Positions 42,697 through 51,035 of a DNA stretch of 64,000 nucleotides are shown piece after piece. The notes below the pieces were generated by a model, which was given only the letters and a program-made list of their open reading frames with translations, did not search any database and was not told the origin of the DNA. Position 1 is the stretch's first letter. Every line of letters begins with the position of its first letter. Origin of the DNA: UBA7672 sp965279085 (GTDB lineage: Bacteria > Pseudomonadota > Alphaproteobacteria > Caulobacterales > Hyphomonadaceae); the NCBI GenBank assembly GCA_965279085.1, contig OZ257149.1:2604001-2668000 (forward strand), written 5' to 3'. The position numbers and the translations under genes are program-made.

Positions 42697-43317
42697 TTAC
42701 CCCTCCAGGAAAGCCCTGAACTTCGCGAACGCCACGGCGCGGTGGCTCATGGCGTGTTTCTTCGCGGGGTCGATCTCGCCGAAGGTTTCGGTCTCGCCTT
42801 CGGGGACGAAGATCGGGTCGTAGCCGAAGCCCTGGTCGCCGCGAGGCGGGAAGACGAGCTGGCCGCGCACGATGCCCTCGAAGCTTTCGACATGGCCGTC
42901 GGGCCAGGCCAGCGAGAGGACGCAGACGAAGCTGGCGCGTTTGTCGACCTCGCCTTCGGGAGAGGTTTCCGCCTTGAGGCCGTCCTCGACCTTCTGCATG
43001 GCGGCGCGGAAATCCTTGGTCGGTCCCGCCCAGCGCGCGGAGTAGATGCCGGGGGCGCCGGAAAGCCCATCGCAGGCGAGGCCGGAATCGTCGGCCAGCG
43101 CGGGCTCGCCAGAGGCCTTTGCCGCAGCGAGCGCCTTGAGTTCGGCATTGCCCCGGAAGGTGTCGGCGGTCTCTTCGGGCTCGGGCAGGCCCAGCTCTCC
43201 GGCCGAGACCGGCGTGAAGCCGGCGCCCGACAGGAGGTCGGCAAGCTCCCTCACCTTCCCGGGATTATGGGTCGCCGCGATGAGGCGGCCGGGCTCAAGT
43301 TTGCGGCGTTCGGACAT
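42697..43317 (-). CDS. rdgB: XTP/dITP diphosphatase (Ham1 family)
   Basis: The 206-aa housecleaning enzyme removes ITP, dITP and XTP. Family motifs: RLIAATHNPGKVREL at the N-terminus, ALADDSGLACDGLSGAPGIYSARWAG near 73-98 and GFGYDPIF with SHRAVA near the end. It is followed on the same strand by the response regulator gene, across a 119-base gap that could hold a promoter. Confidence 0.96.
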   Translation of the reverse strand: MSERRKLEPGRLIAATHNPGKVRELADLLSGAGFTPVSAGELGLPEPEETADTFRGNAELKALAAAKASGEPALADDSGLACDGLSGAPGIYSARWAGPTKDFRAAMQKVEDGLKAETSPEGEVDKRASFVCVLSLAWPDGHVESFEGIVRGQLVFPPRGDQGFGYDPIFVPEGETETFGEIDPAKKHAMSHRAVAFAKFRAFLEG

Positions 43318-43510
43318 GGGGAGCTGCGTCCTTTCGTCAGGCAGGCGCCCGGATGGGTGGACGGGCTTATTGTTTTTCGATATGGTCCGAATCCATCCCG
43401 CCAGACAAGTTGGCGCGTGGCAAGCTCAAGGCGGGCAAGTCGCGCCGCCGGGCTGGCGGGGATATTGGCCGCGCTGTCGCGGCACGGGTCGGATTGGAGC
43501 TCCTCCTCTT

Positions 43511-44059
43511 ATGCTGATGCGCGCGACCGGCCGCGGGTCGATCTCGTCATTCCTGAAGGTGGCGGTGGACGTCGCCTGGGTGGTGGCGTGCGCCCTGCTC
43601 GGCTTCATCTGGATCATCGCCGCCTTCGCCATCTATTCGCTTGTTACCGGCAGCCCGACCTTCCTCGACCAGGTCGGGGAGAACACGCTGAACACGCCGC
43701 TCAAGCTGGCGATCTGGACCGCCATCGGATCGATCCTTTGCATCGGCGTGATGATTGTCTGCGCCTACCTGCGCGGCGTCTTCGAAACGCTGGTCGCTGG
43801 CGACCCCTTCGTTCCCGAGAATGCGCGAAGGTTCTCGGCGATCGCGGCCGTGCTCGCCATCATGGAAGCTTCGGCGATGTTCGTGGCGATCCTGGTCAGC
43901 CTCATCTTCAGTGTTCTGGCCCCGTCCGGCCAGGCCATCGCCTTCCAGTTTCCGAACGTGAACCTGCCCGTCTGGTTTGCCGTTCTCACGCTTTGGGTTC
44001 TCTCCCAGGTGTTCCGCGAGGGGGCCGCGATGCGCGAGGAACAGAAGATGACGATCTGA
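43511..44059 (+). CDS. DUF2975-family membrane protein
   Basis: The 182-aa protein has four hydrophobic segments (about 15-45, 65-88, 112-137 and 152-172) with AYLRGVFETLVAGDPFVPENARRF between the second and third, the DUF2975 signature. ATG 43511 is the likely start with GGAG 11 bases before. It is followed by a small XRE regulator; DUF2975 and such XRE proteins are commonly paired (as in Bacillus YoaS-YozG), probably as a membrane sensor and its regulator. Confidence 0.9.
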   Translation: MLMRATGRGSISSFLKVAVDVAWVVACALLGFIWIIAAFAIYSLVTGSPTFLDQVGENTLNTPLKLAIWTAIGSILCIGVMIVCAYLRGVFETLVAGDPFVPENARRFSAIAAVLAIMEASAMFVAILVSLIFSVLAPSGQAIAFQFPNVNLPVWFAVLTLWVLSQVFREGAAMREEQKMTI

Positions 44060-44225
44060 ACCCCACATGCTTAAGCAGAATGGGTTTACGCATGATGGTT
44101 CAGTCATTGCAGGGCAGACACGTTTGGCCTGCTGCTTTGGTTAAGGGCGGAACGCGGCCCCCAACGCGTTGAACAGGGCCGGCGGATAGTCCGCAGGCCG
44201 CGAACAAAGGACGACAAAGACGCCT

Positions 44226-44483
44226 ATGGCGATCCGCGTCACCCTCGACAGGGTCCTTCTGGACCGCCGCATGTCGCTCACCGAGCTGGGCGACCGCGTG
44301 GGAATCACGCTTGCGAACCTGTCGATCCTGAAGACCGGCAAGGCCAAGGCGATCCGCTTCTCGACGCTCGAGGCGCTGTGCCGCGAGCTGAACTGCCAGC
44401 CGGGCGACATTCTTGTCTGGGATCCGGACGAGGCCGCCGCCGAAGACGACGAGGAAGACGGGCGGGCCGTCGCGGCCGAGTAA
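44226..44483 (+). CDS. Small YozG-like XRE transcriptional regulator
   Basis: The 85-aa protein is little more than an HTH (MAIRVTLDRVLLDRRMSLTELGDRVGIT, LSILKTGKAKAIRFSTLEALCRELNCQPGDIL) plus an acidic tail. It matches the short YozG-type partners of DUF2975 proteins. The gap of 166 bases to DUF2975 could hold its own promoter, and the two lie in the same direction. Confidence 0.92.
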   Translation: MAIRVTLDRVLLDRRMSLTELGDRVGITLANLSILKTGKAKAIRFSTLEALCRELNCQPGDILVWDPDEAAAEDDEEDGRAVAAE

Positions 44484-44585
44484 TCTTTTCGCCCTGACCT
44501 GCGCGGCAGTCTTGACGGCGTCTACCCGCGTCTTGATCTCTTACTGACGGATCTGACACGAGCTTTCGAGCCCGGGGCCTCAAAC

Positions 44586-45743
44586 ATGACCGGCAGCCCA
44601 ATGACCGGCAGCTTTTCCCAGCTCCTGCTGGGCGTCTGCGCAGGCGCGCTTCTTGCGATGGCTGCGGCGATGCTGCGGGCGCCTCGCCCGTCCGCGCGCT
44701 GGACCGGCGTTCCGTTCTACGTCGCCTCCGCCCTCTTTGCGATCAAGCTCTGGAACGACCAGACCCACCTCATCTCGTCCGAATGGCGATCGATCATCGG
44801 CGTCCTCGCCATGTCCTCTGTCGGCTGGTTCTGGCTGATGGTGATGGCGATGTTCCAGGACCGCGACAAGTTCCGGCCGTGGATGTTCGGCGCGCCTGTG
44901 TTGATGATGCTGTGCGGCCTCGGCAACGTCATGCAGTGGGGCGCGGCCGCGCCAGCCTTCTGGGTCATCACGACGACGCTTCAGGCGACGCTCGCCATCT
45001 GGTCGATGGTCATCGTGCTGGGAAGCTGGAAGGGCGATCTCGTCGAATCGCGCCGCCGGCTGCGCGGACCATTCATGGTCGCTGTCTCGCTCTACATCCT
45101 GTCGCTGAACGGCTTCGATCTGTGGGAGATGGTGGGCACGGTTCCGCCCTGGTATCCGATGCTGAATGCGGCAATGCTGGCAGGCGTCGTTCTGGCCGGG
45201 TCGCTGGTCTTCCTCGATCCACGCGAGGCGATGTATGGCGATGCGCAAGCGCCTGCTTCCGTCCGCCAGCCGGAACCGGCCGTACCCCATTCGGCTCCCG
45301 CAGCGAACGGGAAGGCCCATGCGAACGGTCATGCCAATGGCGATGGCGCTGCCATCGCCATCGACCGCGCCGCCAAGGCCGATCTCGACCGGCTCGAATG
45401 CTTGATGTCGAAGGATCAGGTCTGGAAGGAGGAAGGCCTCACCATCGCCAGCCTCGCCCTGCGCGCCAACATTCCCGAAACCCAGCTGCGGCGGCTGATC
45501 AATGACTGTCTCGGCTATCGCAACTTCCCGTCCTATGTGAACGCGCACCGGATCGCCGCCGCCAAGGCGCGCCTGTCGGATCCCGGCGAAGCGCGCGTTT
45601 CGATCTCGACCATCGCCTACGACATCGGCTTCGCTTCGCTCGGACCCTTCAACCGCGCCTTCAAGGAAGAAGCAGGCGTTTCGCCCTCCGAATGGCGCCG
45701 TGGCGCGCTCGGCGTGGGCTCGCCGATTTCTGAAGAAGTCTGA
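44586..45743 (+). CDS. Membrane-anchored AraC-family transcriptional regulator
   Basis: The 385-aa protein has about six to seven hydrophobic segments in the first 220 residues, a Gln/Ala/His-rich linker near 225-255, and a C-terminal AraC HTH (LTIASLALRANIPETQLRRLIND, then ISTIAYDIGFASLGPFNRAFKEEAGVSPSEWRR). A DNA-binding domain on a membrane part suggests it senses the envelope. The next gene is a UrcA protein, preceded by two copies of a direct-repeat site of the type AraC proteins bind; the first overlaps the end of this gene. Confidence 0.93.
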   Translation: MTGSPMTGSFSQLLLGVCAGALLAMAAAMLRAPRPSARWTGVPFYVASALFAIKLWNDQTHLISSEWRSIIGVLAMSSVGWFWLMVMAMFQDRDKFRPWMFGAPVLMMLCGLGNVMQWGAAAPAFWVITTTLQATLAIWSMVIVLGSWKGDLVESRRRLRGPFMVAVSLYILSLNGFDLWEMVGTVPPWYPMLNAAMLAGVVLAGSLVFLDPREAMYGDAQAPASVRQPEPAVPHSAPAANGKAHANGHANGDGAAIAIDRAAKADLDRLECLMSKDQVWKEEGLTIASLALRANIPETQLRRLINDCLGYRNFPSYVNAHRIAAAKARLSDPGEARVSISTIAYDIGFASLGPFNRAFKEEAGVSPSEWRRGALGVGSPISEEV

Positions 45744-45757
45744 TCGATTTCTGAAAA
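45727..45757 (+). promoter_or_regulatory. Direct-repeat operator site A (putative AraC-type binding site)
   Basis: TTTCTGAA at 45727-45734 recurs 21 bp later at 45748-45755, with CTGATCGA between them at 45740-45747. A 21-bp spacing of two same-direction half sites is what AraC-family proteins recognise. The site overlaps the last codons of the AraC-like gene and lies about 170-200 bp upstream of the UrcA gene. Confidence 0.6.
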
Positions 45758-45816
45758 GCGGCGGGATTTCAGGATGCTGCCGTCGCAAGGCACGGCCATC
45801 CGCTCGCGGCTTACCG

Positions 45817-45847
45817 TTTCTGAAAATCCCTGATCGAATTCTGTGAA
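45817..45847 (+). promoter_or_regulatory. Direct-repeat operator site B (putative AraC-type binding site)
   Basis: This repeats site A at 24 of 31 positions: TTTCTGAA (45817-45824), CTGATCGA (45830-45837) and ATTCTG (45838-45843). It lies exactly 90 bp from site A and about 80-110 bp upstream of the UrcA start. Same orientation and same internal spacing suggest both bind one regulator, most simply the AraC-like protein encoded next to them. Confidence 0.6.
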
Positions 45848-45928
45848 ACCGCGCCGTTTCCCGAAAACGGCGAGCAGGCCTTCCCGGACGTCCCCATTGT
45901 TGGGTCATCCAAAGAAGGAAAAACCCAC

Positions 45929-46339
45929 ATGGATACGAACCTCCCCTCCTCGAAACGCTCCTCCCCGATTCTCTCTGGCGTCTTCTCGGCCGCCTTGTCG
46001 GTCGGCGCGGTTATCTGGGCTGTCAGCGCCGTCACAGGCGTTGCTTCGGCGCAGACCGCCGGCCGTCCGATCGTTGCCGAGACCGTCAGTTATGCGGACC
46101 TCGACCTGTCCACAGAGACAGGCGCGGATCAGCTGCTGAAACGCCTCGACCGCGCCGCCCAGCGCGCGTGCGGCCCCGAGCCGTCTCACAGCCCGCTCAC
46201 CCCGCGACTGACCGCCCACTACGAACTCTGCGTTCGCGACGCGGTTGATGTGGCGGTCGAACGTGTCGGCTCGCCGCTCTTAAGCGCCATGAACAATCAG
46301 GCTTCGCCCTCGGGCGGCGCCACCCTGGCTGCGCGCTAG
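45929..46339 (+). CDS. UrcA-family secreted protein
   Basis: The 136-aa protein has a Sec-type N-terminus (about 14-42, AALSVGAVIWAVSAVTGVASAQ) and the UrcA pattern: VSYADLDLSTETGADQLLKRLDRAAQRACG with a second Cys in YELCVRDAVDVAV. Members are periplasmic proteins of unknown function, frequent in Caulobacterales and sphingomonads. It is the likely target of the two upstream operators and is closed by a strong terminator. Confidence 0.88.
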   Translation: MDTNLPSSKRSSPILSGVFSAALSVGAVIWAVSAVTGVASAQTAGRPIVAETVSYADLDLSTETGADQLLKRLDRAAQRACGPEPSHSPLTPRLTAHYELCVRDAVDVAVERVGSPLLSAMNNQASPSGGATLAAR

Positions 46340-46385
46340 CGGGACCGCCCTGTCTCTCTCTGGCGGACTCCCGCCGAGCGCCTGA

Positions 46386-46440
46386 CGGCGGGCCTTCCGG
46401 ATCCCATCCGATTCACCGGAAGGCCCGCCGGTTTTTCTTT
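46386..46440 (+). terminator. Strong rho-independent terminator after the UrcA gene
   Basis: A perfect 15-bp inverted repeat (46386-46400 with 46416-46430; arms begin CGGCGGGCC and CCGGAAGGC) has a 15-base loop and is followed by GTTTTTCTTT. The T-run touches the stop codon of the convergent Nudix gene. This is the clearest terminator in the window. Confidence 0.9.
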
Positions 46441-47072
46441 CAACGGCGGGATTTCGCCGGCTTGCCCCGCCGGGGGTGGGCCTTCAGCCAGAAGCCGAGC
46501 GCCATGACCTTGGCGTCGTCGAAGAACGCCGCATCGACGCGGTCGAGGAAATCCTCACGCGTGAATTCGACGCGCTTCACATCTTCCTTTTCCGCCGCCA
46601 GCCCCGACGCCTTGGGATCGACCAGGTCATCCGTCTGCACCGGCGCGTAGTATAGAAACACTCGCTCCGAACTCGATCCCGGCGACACATAGCCCTGCGA
46701 GACCAACGTGAGGTCGCCCGCGCGATAGCCGACCTCCTCCATCATCTCGCGACGGATGCAGTCCTCAGGCTCTTCGTCTTCTTCCACCGACCCGGCCATC
46801 GCCTCGACGATATAGCCGGGGCCCTTGGCGTGCGTGGCGATGCGGAACTGCTCGGTCAGCACGATCACGTCGCGCTCCACGTCATGGATCAACGCCGCTG
46901 CGCTGTCGCCGCGCTCGAACACGAGCCGCTTCACGTTGGTGAGGCGTCCCTTGCCTGCGGCGCGATCGAAATCGAACACGTATTCGTCGACCTTGTAGCG
47001 GCCTTTGAACACGGTCTTCTTAGACCGGACATCGACCGTGCGTTTGCTTCCGGGGCGTTTCTTCGTGGCCAT
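46440..47072 (-). CDS. Nudix hydrolase, ADP-ribose pyrophosphatase-like
   Basis: The 210-aa protein has the full Nudix box at residues 94-115 (Gx5Ex7REUxEExG read as G94, E100, R108-E109, E112-E113, G115). The N-terminal RLVFERGDSAAALIHDVERDVIVLTEQFRIA and a GPGYIVEAMAG region before the box suit the ADP-ribose/GDP-mannose pyrophosphatase group. Substrate unproven. It is convergent with the UrcA gene. Confidence 0.9.
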   Translation of the reverse strand: MATKKRPGSKRTVDVRSKKTVFKGRYKVDEYVFDFDRAAGKGRLTNVKRLVFERGDSAAALIHDVERDVIVLTEQFRIATHAKGPGYIVEAMAGSVEEDEEPEDCIRREMMEEVGYRAGDLTLVSQGYVSPGSSSERVFLYYAPVQTDDLVDPKASGLAAEKEDVKRVEFTREDFLDRVDAAFFDDAKVMALGFWLKAHPRRGKPAKSRR

Positions 47073-47083
47073 GTGGCGCCTGA

Positions 47084-47776
47084 CTACTCGAAGCGAACAG
47101 CGATGCCGCTGCCCGTGTCGCCCTCTTTCGAGAACATGCCGTTGGTCATCTTGTACCTCACATTGATGACCGCATCCGCGCCCATCGCGAAAGCGGCGGC
47201 GCGCATGGCTTCCTGCAACTGCTGCATTTCCGGGATCTTCGTGATCAGCGTTTTCTGGTGGACGGTCGTGCTGACTGGACCGAGACGCGCGTAGCGCTGG
47301 TTGACCAGATCGCTTTCGGTAAGGATCACCTGTTGGGGAGCGGCCGCATGCATCACGGCGGGCGCGGGAGCAGGGACCGCAGGCGCGGCCACAACGACAG
47401 GCGCAGGCGGGGTTGGAATCACCGCGGGCGCACCCGCCATCTGCCGCGTGTAGCGAATAGCGACACCGATCGCGCGGTGCGCAGCGTTAGGCGTCGCGGG
47501 GCTGCTGACCTGATAGGTCGTCAGAATCACCGCATCGGCGCCGAGCTTGCCCGCCTCGGCGCGCAGCATGTCGTCGAGCGCCCGCTTTGGCAGCGTCGCG
47601 CCTGATGCACTGAACGCAATTTCCGCGCTGACCACCCCGGCGGCGCGATAGGCGTCCGCCGCATCACCGTCGAGCACCGCGATCTGGGCTGGCGCCGGAG
47701 GCTGCGCCAGCGCAGGCGCCGGCACGATCACGGCAGCCACGATCGCGGCTACGGCCGTCATCATCTTGCGGATCAT
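47084..47776 (-). CDS. Secreted protein with two YbjQ-like domains
   Basis: ATG 47776, with GGAGGAGAGG upstream, gives 230 aa with a signal peptide (MMTAVAAIVAAVIVPAPALA). Two similar domains follow (about 25-110 and 158-230); each holds an EA..LGADAVI-type motif, KLGADAVILTTYQV and AMGADAVINVRYKM, as in YbjQ/UPF0145 heavy-metal-binding domains. A Pro/Ala/Val-rich linker joins them. Secretion of a YbjQ pair is unusual, so I rate the call by pattern only. It lies between the Nudix and rph genes. Confidence 0.75.
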   Translation of the reverse strand: MIRKMMTAVAAIVAAVIVPAPALAQPPAPAQIAVLDGDAADAYRAAGVVSAEIAFSASGATLPKRALDDMLRAEAGKLGADAVILTTYQVSSPATPNAAHRAIGVAIRYTRQMAGAPAVIPTPPAPVVVAAPAVPAPAPAVMHAAAPQQVILTESDLVNQRYARLGPVSTTVHQKTLITKIPEMQQLQEAMRAAAFAMGADAVINVRYKMTNGMFSKEGDTGSGIAVRFE

Positions 47777-47855
47777 CTGCCTCTCCTCCCGAGCCCTCAC
47801 CATAGCCAATCGCAAGGCTCCGGCAATTCGACACGGCAGGCAGGCGAGCGATGTA

Positions 47856-48572
47856 TCAGAGCCCCAGCGCCTGCCGCTGCGCTGCGAAGAGTTCATCCGT
47901 GCCCTTCATGGCGAGATCGATCAGCTGGTTGAACTCGTCGCGCGAGAAGGCGCGCTGTTCGCCGGTTCCCTGTATCTCGATCAGCTTGCCGCCGGAGGCC
48001 ATCACGAAGTTCGCGTCCACCTGCGCCGCGGAGTCCTCGGGATAATCGAGGTCGAGCACGGGCACGTCATTGAAGATGCCGCACGAGACGGCCGCGACCT
48101 GCGCCGAAAGCGGATCGGCTTTGATCACGCCCTCCTCCCTGAGATAGCGCATCGCCAGCGCCAGCGCGACATAGGCGCCGGTGATCGCCGCCGTGCGCGT
48201 GCCGCCGTCGGCCTGGAGCACATCGCAGTCGAGGGTGATGGTGTTCTCGCCGAGCGCCTTCATGTCCGTAACGGAGCGCAGCGCGCGGCCGATAAGGCGC
48301 TGGATTTCCTGCGTGCGGCCGGACTGCTTGCCCTCTGCAGCTTCGCGCCGTCCACGCGTGTGGGTGGCGCGCGGGAGCATGCCGTACTCGCCTGTGACCC
48401 AGCCCTCGCCCTTGCCCTTCTTCCAGCGCGGAACCTCGCCAGCCCACGACGCCGTGCACAGCACATGCGTGTGCCCGAATTTCGCGAGGCACGAGCCCTC
48501 CGCGTAACGGGTGACGCCAGCCTCCAGCGTGATGGGGCGGAGCTGGTTCGGCGTACGGCCGGAAGGGCGCAT
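47856..48572 (-). CDS. rph: Ribonuclease PH
   Basis: The 238-aa phosphorolytic 3'-5' exoribonuclease trims tRNA 3' ends. Signatures: MRPSGRTPNQLRPI start, GSCLAKFGHTHVLCTASW, the RGRREAAEGKQSGRTQEIQRLIGRALR stretch and the DCDVLQADGGTRTAAITGAY region. The start is ATG 48572, which the seven-residue frame upstream does not extend meaningfully. It lies in the rdgB-rph-hrcA-grpE neighbourhood typical of alphaproteobacteria, though on the opposite strand to hrcA. Confidence 0.97.
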   Translation of the reverse strand: MRPSGRTPNQLRPITLEAGVTRYAEGSCLAKFGHTHVLCTASWAGEVPRWKKGKGEGWVTGEYGMLPRATHTRGRREAAEGKQSGRTQEIQRLIGRALRSVTDMKALGENTITLDCDVLQADGGTRTAAITGAYVALALAMRYLREEGVIKADPLSAQVAAVSCGIFNDVPVLDLDYPEDSAAQVDANFVMASGGKLIEIQGTGEQRAFSRDEFNQLIDLAMKGTDELFAAQRQALGL

Positions 48573-48626
48573 GGAAGACCTCGAAACTGACAACGCGCTG
48601 CTGTTAGCAGAGCCCGCGCGCAGTTC

Positions 48627-49160
48627 CTATTGGGCTGTCAGAAGGGCCAACGTTTTCGGCTCGACGATCCGGTCAAGCGAATAGCCGGCCAGCACGTCTT
48701 CCTGGCGCAGCTTGTTGGCCGACAGGTAGACGAGAAACACGTCGCCCGCCTTGCCGTAATAGACGTCGTGCGCCGTCATCTGACCGCAGGGCGGCGCATC
48801 GCTCATCCCGATCTTCAGGTCGCCAGCCGCCTTGCCGCCCTTGAGCCAGCGCACCGGCTTAACGATGGCGACCGGCTCCTCGCCCTGTTTCGCCTGACGG
48901 TCATAGCGAACCAGCACCATGGCCTTGGCGTCGTCGAACAACCCTTCCTGCTGCTTCAGCTTCCAGGCCCGGTCTTCCTCGGCCCGGCGCAATGCGTGCG
49001 CCGTGGACCATGCCTGTGAAACGGCCGCAACATCAGCCGCTGGAGTTCCCGCTGGGAGAACCGGAACAGGAGGAGGAGGAGCAATCGAACAAGCCAGAGC
49101 CGGCGCCGCCATCACCGCAGCGACCACCACCACAACCCCAACCCGCCCCAACCTGTTCAT
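48627..49160 (-). CDS. Hypothetical secreted protein with signal peptide
   Basis: ATG 49160 gives 177 aa with a hydrophobic signal (VGVVVVVAAVMAAPALA) cleaved probably before CSIAPPPPVP. The mature part includes a helical AQAWSTAHALRRAEEDRAW region and the later VRYDRQAKQGEEPVAIVKPVRWLKG. I recognise no family. It lies upstream of rph on the same strand (54-base gap). Confidence 0.7.
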   Translation of the reverse strand: MNRLGRVGVVVVVAAVMAAPALACSIAPPPPVPVLPAGTPAADVAAVSQAWSTAHALRRAEEDRAWKLKQQEGLFDDAKAMVLVRYDRQAKQGEEPVAIVKPVRWLKGGKAAGDLKIGMSDAPPCGQMTAHDVYYGKAGDVFLVYLSANKLRQEDVLAGYSLDRIVEPKTLALLTAQ

Positions 49161-49315
49161 CACCGATCCCCTGACAGCTTGCCTGAACCGACCATGGCCG
49201 CCTGCTCTGCGGCCCGCAAGCAGGGCCTCGCAGCCCGCCACGTGTGATTCAGGCTGATTTCAGCGTCGATTCGCCGGTTGAACCTGCTCCGCCGCGCCCA
49301 TAGGTTCCCCACGCA

Positions 49316-50416
49316 ATGACGACCGACCCGCCAAAGCCCGGAAACGCCTCCTCCGCCTTCGCCGCGATGGACAGGCGGAGCCGCGATATTTTCCGCGAGA
49401 TCGTCCAGTCCTATCTGGAAACTGGCGAGCCGGTCGGCTCGCGCACGATTTCGCGCCGGGGCGTGCAGCTGTCGCCTGCCTCGATCCGCAACATCATGTC
49501 GGACCTGTCGGAGATGGGTCTGATCGACTCGCCGCATACCTCCGCCGGCCGCATCCCGACCCATGCCGGGCTACGCATGTTCGTCGATTCACTGCTGCAG
49601 CTCGGCGAGCCGGGCGAGGACGACAAGCGCACGATCGAAAGCCGCCTCGCGGGCTCGGGCCGCCGGATGGAGAATGTGCTGTCGGAAGCGTCCGAGCTTC
49701 TCTCCGGCCTCGTCGGCGGCGCGGGACTTGTCTCGACGCCCGCGCACGATACGCCGATCCGCCATGTCGAGTTCGTGCGGATTTCCTCCGAGCAGGCGCT
49801 CGCCGTGATCGTCGCCGAGAGCGGCGATGTCGAGAATCGCGTGCTCGCCCTGCCTCCGGGCTTGCCCGCTTCCACGCTGATCGAGGCCGGCAACTATCTC
49901 AACGCCCGCATGAAGGGCCGCACGCTGGCCGAGGCGGGCGCAGCGGTTCTCGAAGAGGTCCGCTCCCGCAAGGCGCTGCTCGATCAGACCGCCGCACGGC
50001 TGGTGGAGGACGGTCTTGCCCAATGGTCGGGCGAGGATCCGGCCCGGGGGCGCTCCCTGATCGTGCGGGGACGCGCCAACCTCCTGGAAGACGCCTCGGC
50101 CACCGAAGACCTCAACAAGGTGCGCGACCTTTTCGTGGAACTGGAAAAATCGGAAAACCTGCTCAACGTGCTCGACACCGCCCGCGAAGCGGACGGCGTG
50201 CGGCTATTCATTGGCTCGGAAAACCCCCTGTTCTCGCTGTCGGGTTCAGCAATGATCGTCGCTCCCTATATGAATGCGGAGCGGAAGATTGTAGGGGCGC
50301 TCGGCGTGATTGGACCGACCCGGTTGAATTACGCCCGGGTCATTCCGATGGTGGACTACACGGCGCAGGTCGTCGGCCGCCTCCTCGGCGGTCCGGCGCC
50401 AGGCAAGAGAGAGTAG
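49316..50416 (+). CDS. hrcA: Heat-inducible transcriptional repressor HrcA
   Basis: The 366-aa protein has a winged-helix domain (IVQSYLETGEPVGSRTISRRG, LSPASIRNIMSDLSEMGLIDSPHTSAGRIPTHAGLRMFV) and the HrcA C-terminal domain ending in MVDYTAQVVGRLLGG. It represses chaperone operons through CIRCE (TTAGCACTC-N9-GAGTGCTAA), but I find no CIRCE here, so its target is elsewhere (groESL is typical). It is followed by grpE at 7 bases. Confidence 0.97.
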   Translation: MTTDPPKPGNASSAFAAMDRRSRDIFREIVQSYLETGEPVGSRTISRRGVQLSPASIRNIMSDLSEMGLIDSPHTSAGRIPTHAGLRMFVDSLLQLGEPGEDDKRTIESRLAGSGRRMENVLSEASELLSGLVGGAGLVSTPAHDTPIRHVEFVRISSEQALAVIVAESGDVENRVLALPPGLPASTLIEAGNYLNARMKGRTLAEAGAAVLEEVRSRKALLDQTAARLVEDGLAQWSGEDPARGRSLIVRGRANLLEDASATEDLNKVRDLFVELEKSENLLNVLDTAREADGVRLFIGSENPLFSLSGSAMIVAPYMNAERKIVGALGVIGPTRLNYARVIPMVDYTAQVVGRLLGGPAPGKRE

Positions 50417-50423
50417 AAGCGTG

Positions 50424-51035
50424 ATGAACGGCAACAATGGCGGCAAGGACGACGACGCCATCCTTTCGGCAGAGAACGAGGGCATGGACGAGGCCGTGGG
50501 CCATCCGCGCGGCGATGCCCAGATGCACGCTCGCGCCGTCAATGTGCTCGCCGAGCAGGTCTCGGCGCTCGAGAAAGAGCGCGACGAGCTGAAGGACAAC
50601 ATGCTGCGCGCCCTCGCCGAGACGGACAACGTCCGCAAGCGCGCCAACCGCCAGATCGAGGATGCGCGCCTCTACGCCGTCGAGAAATTCGCGCGCGACC
50701 TGCTCAGCGTCTCCGACAACCTCGCTCGTGCGGTCGAGAGCGTGCCGCCCGATAGCCGTGGCATCATGACGGAAGCCGTGAAGACCGCCCTTGAAGGCGT
50801 CGAGCTCACGCAGAAGGAACTGGTCAGCGTCCTGTCGCGCCATGGCGTCACGGCCATCGACGCATCGCCCGGCGCCGCCTTCGATCCCGCCCTGCACCAG
50901 GCCGTCACGCAGATCCCGTCCGAGCACCCGGCGGGCTCGGTCGCCCAGCTCTTCCAGTCAGGCTGGCGCATCGGCGACCGCACCCTGCGCGCCGCAATGG
51001 TCGCGGTGAGCGCGGGCGGCGGCAAGCCGAACTAG
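50424..51035 (+). CDS. grpE: Nucleotide exchange factor GrpE
   Basis: The 203-aa protein has a long N-terminal coiled coil (LAEQVSALEKERDELKDNMLRALAETDNVRKRANRQIEDARLYAVEKFARDLL) and the beta-domain GAAFDPALHQAVTQIPSEHPAGSVAQLFQSGWRIGDRTLRAAMVAVS. It drives ADP release from DnaK. I take ATG 50424 (a GTG lies one codon before). The TAG stop shares CTAG with the stop of the convergent GH130 gene. Confidence 0.96.
   Translation: MNGNNGGKDDDAILSAENEGMDEAVGHPRGDAQMHARAVNVLAEQVSALEKERDELKDNMLRALAETDNVRKRANRQIEDARLYAVEKFARDLLSVSDNLARAVESVPPDSRGIMTEAVKTALEGVELTQKELVSVLSRHGVTAIDASPGAAFDPALHQAVTQIPSEHPAGSVAQLFQSGWRIGDRTLRAAMVAVSAGGGKPN

Noticed and set aside
46440..46442. Reading the strong hairpin at 46.4 kb as a terminator for the Nudix gene as well
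   Set aside because: On the minus strand no T-run follows the stem, so it serves the UrcA gene only.
49161..49315. CIRCE element upstream of hrcA, and also upstream of dnaK (56383-56581)
   Set aside because: TTAGCACTC-N9-GAGTGCTAA or a near match is not present in either region.
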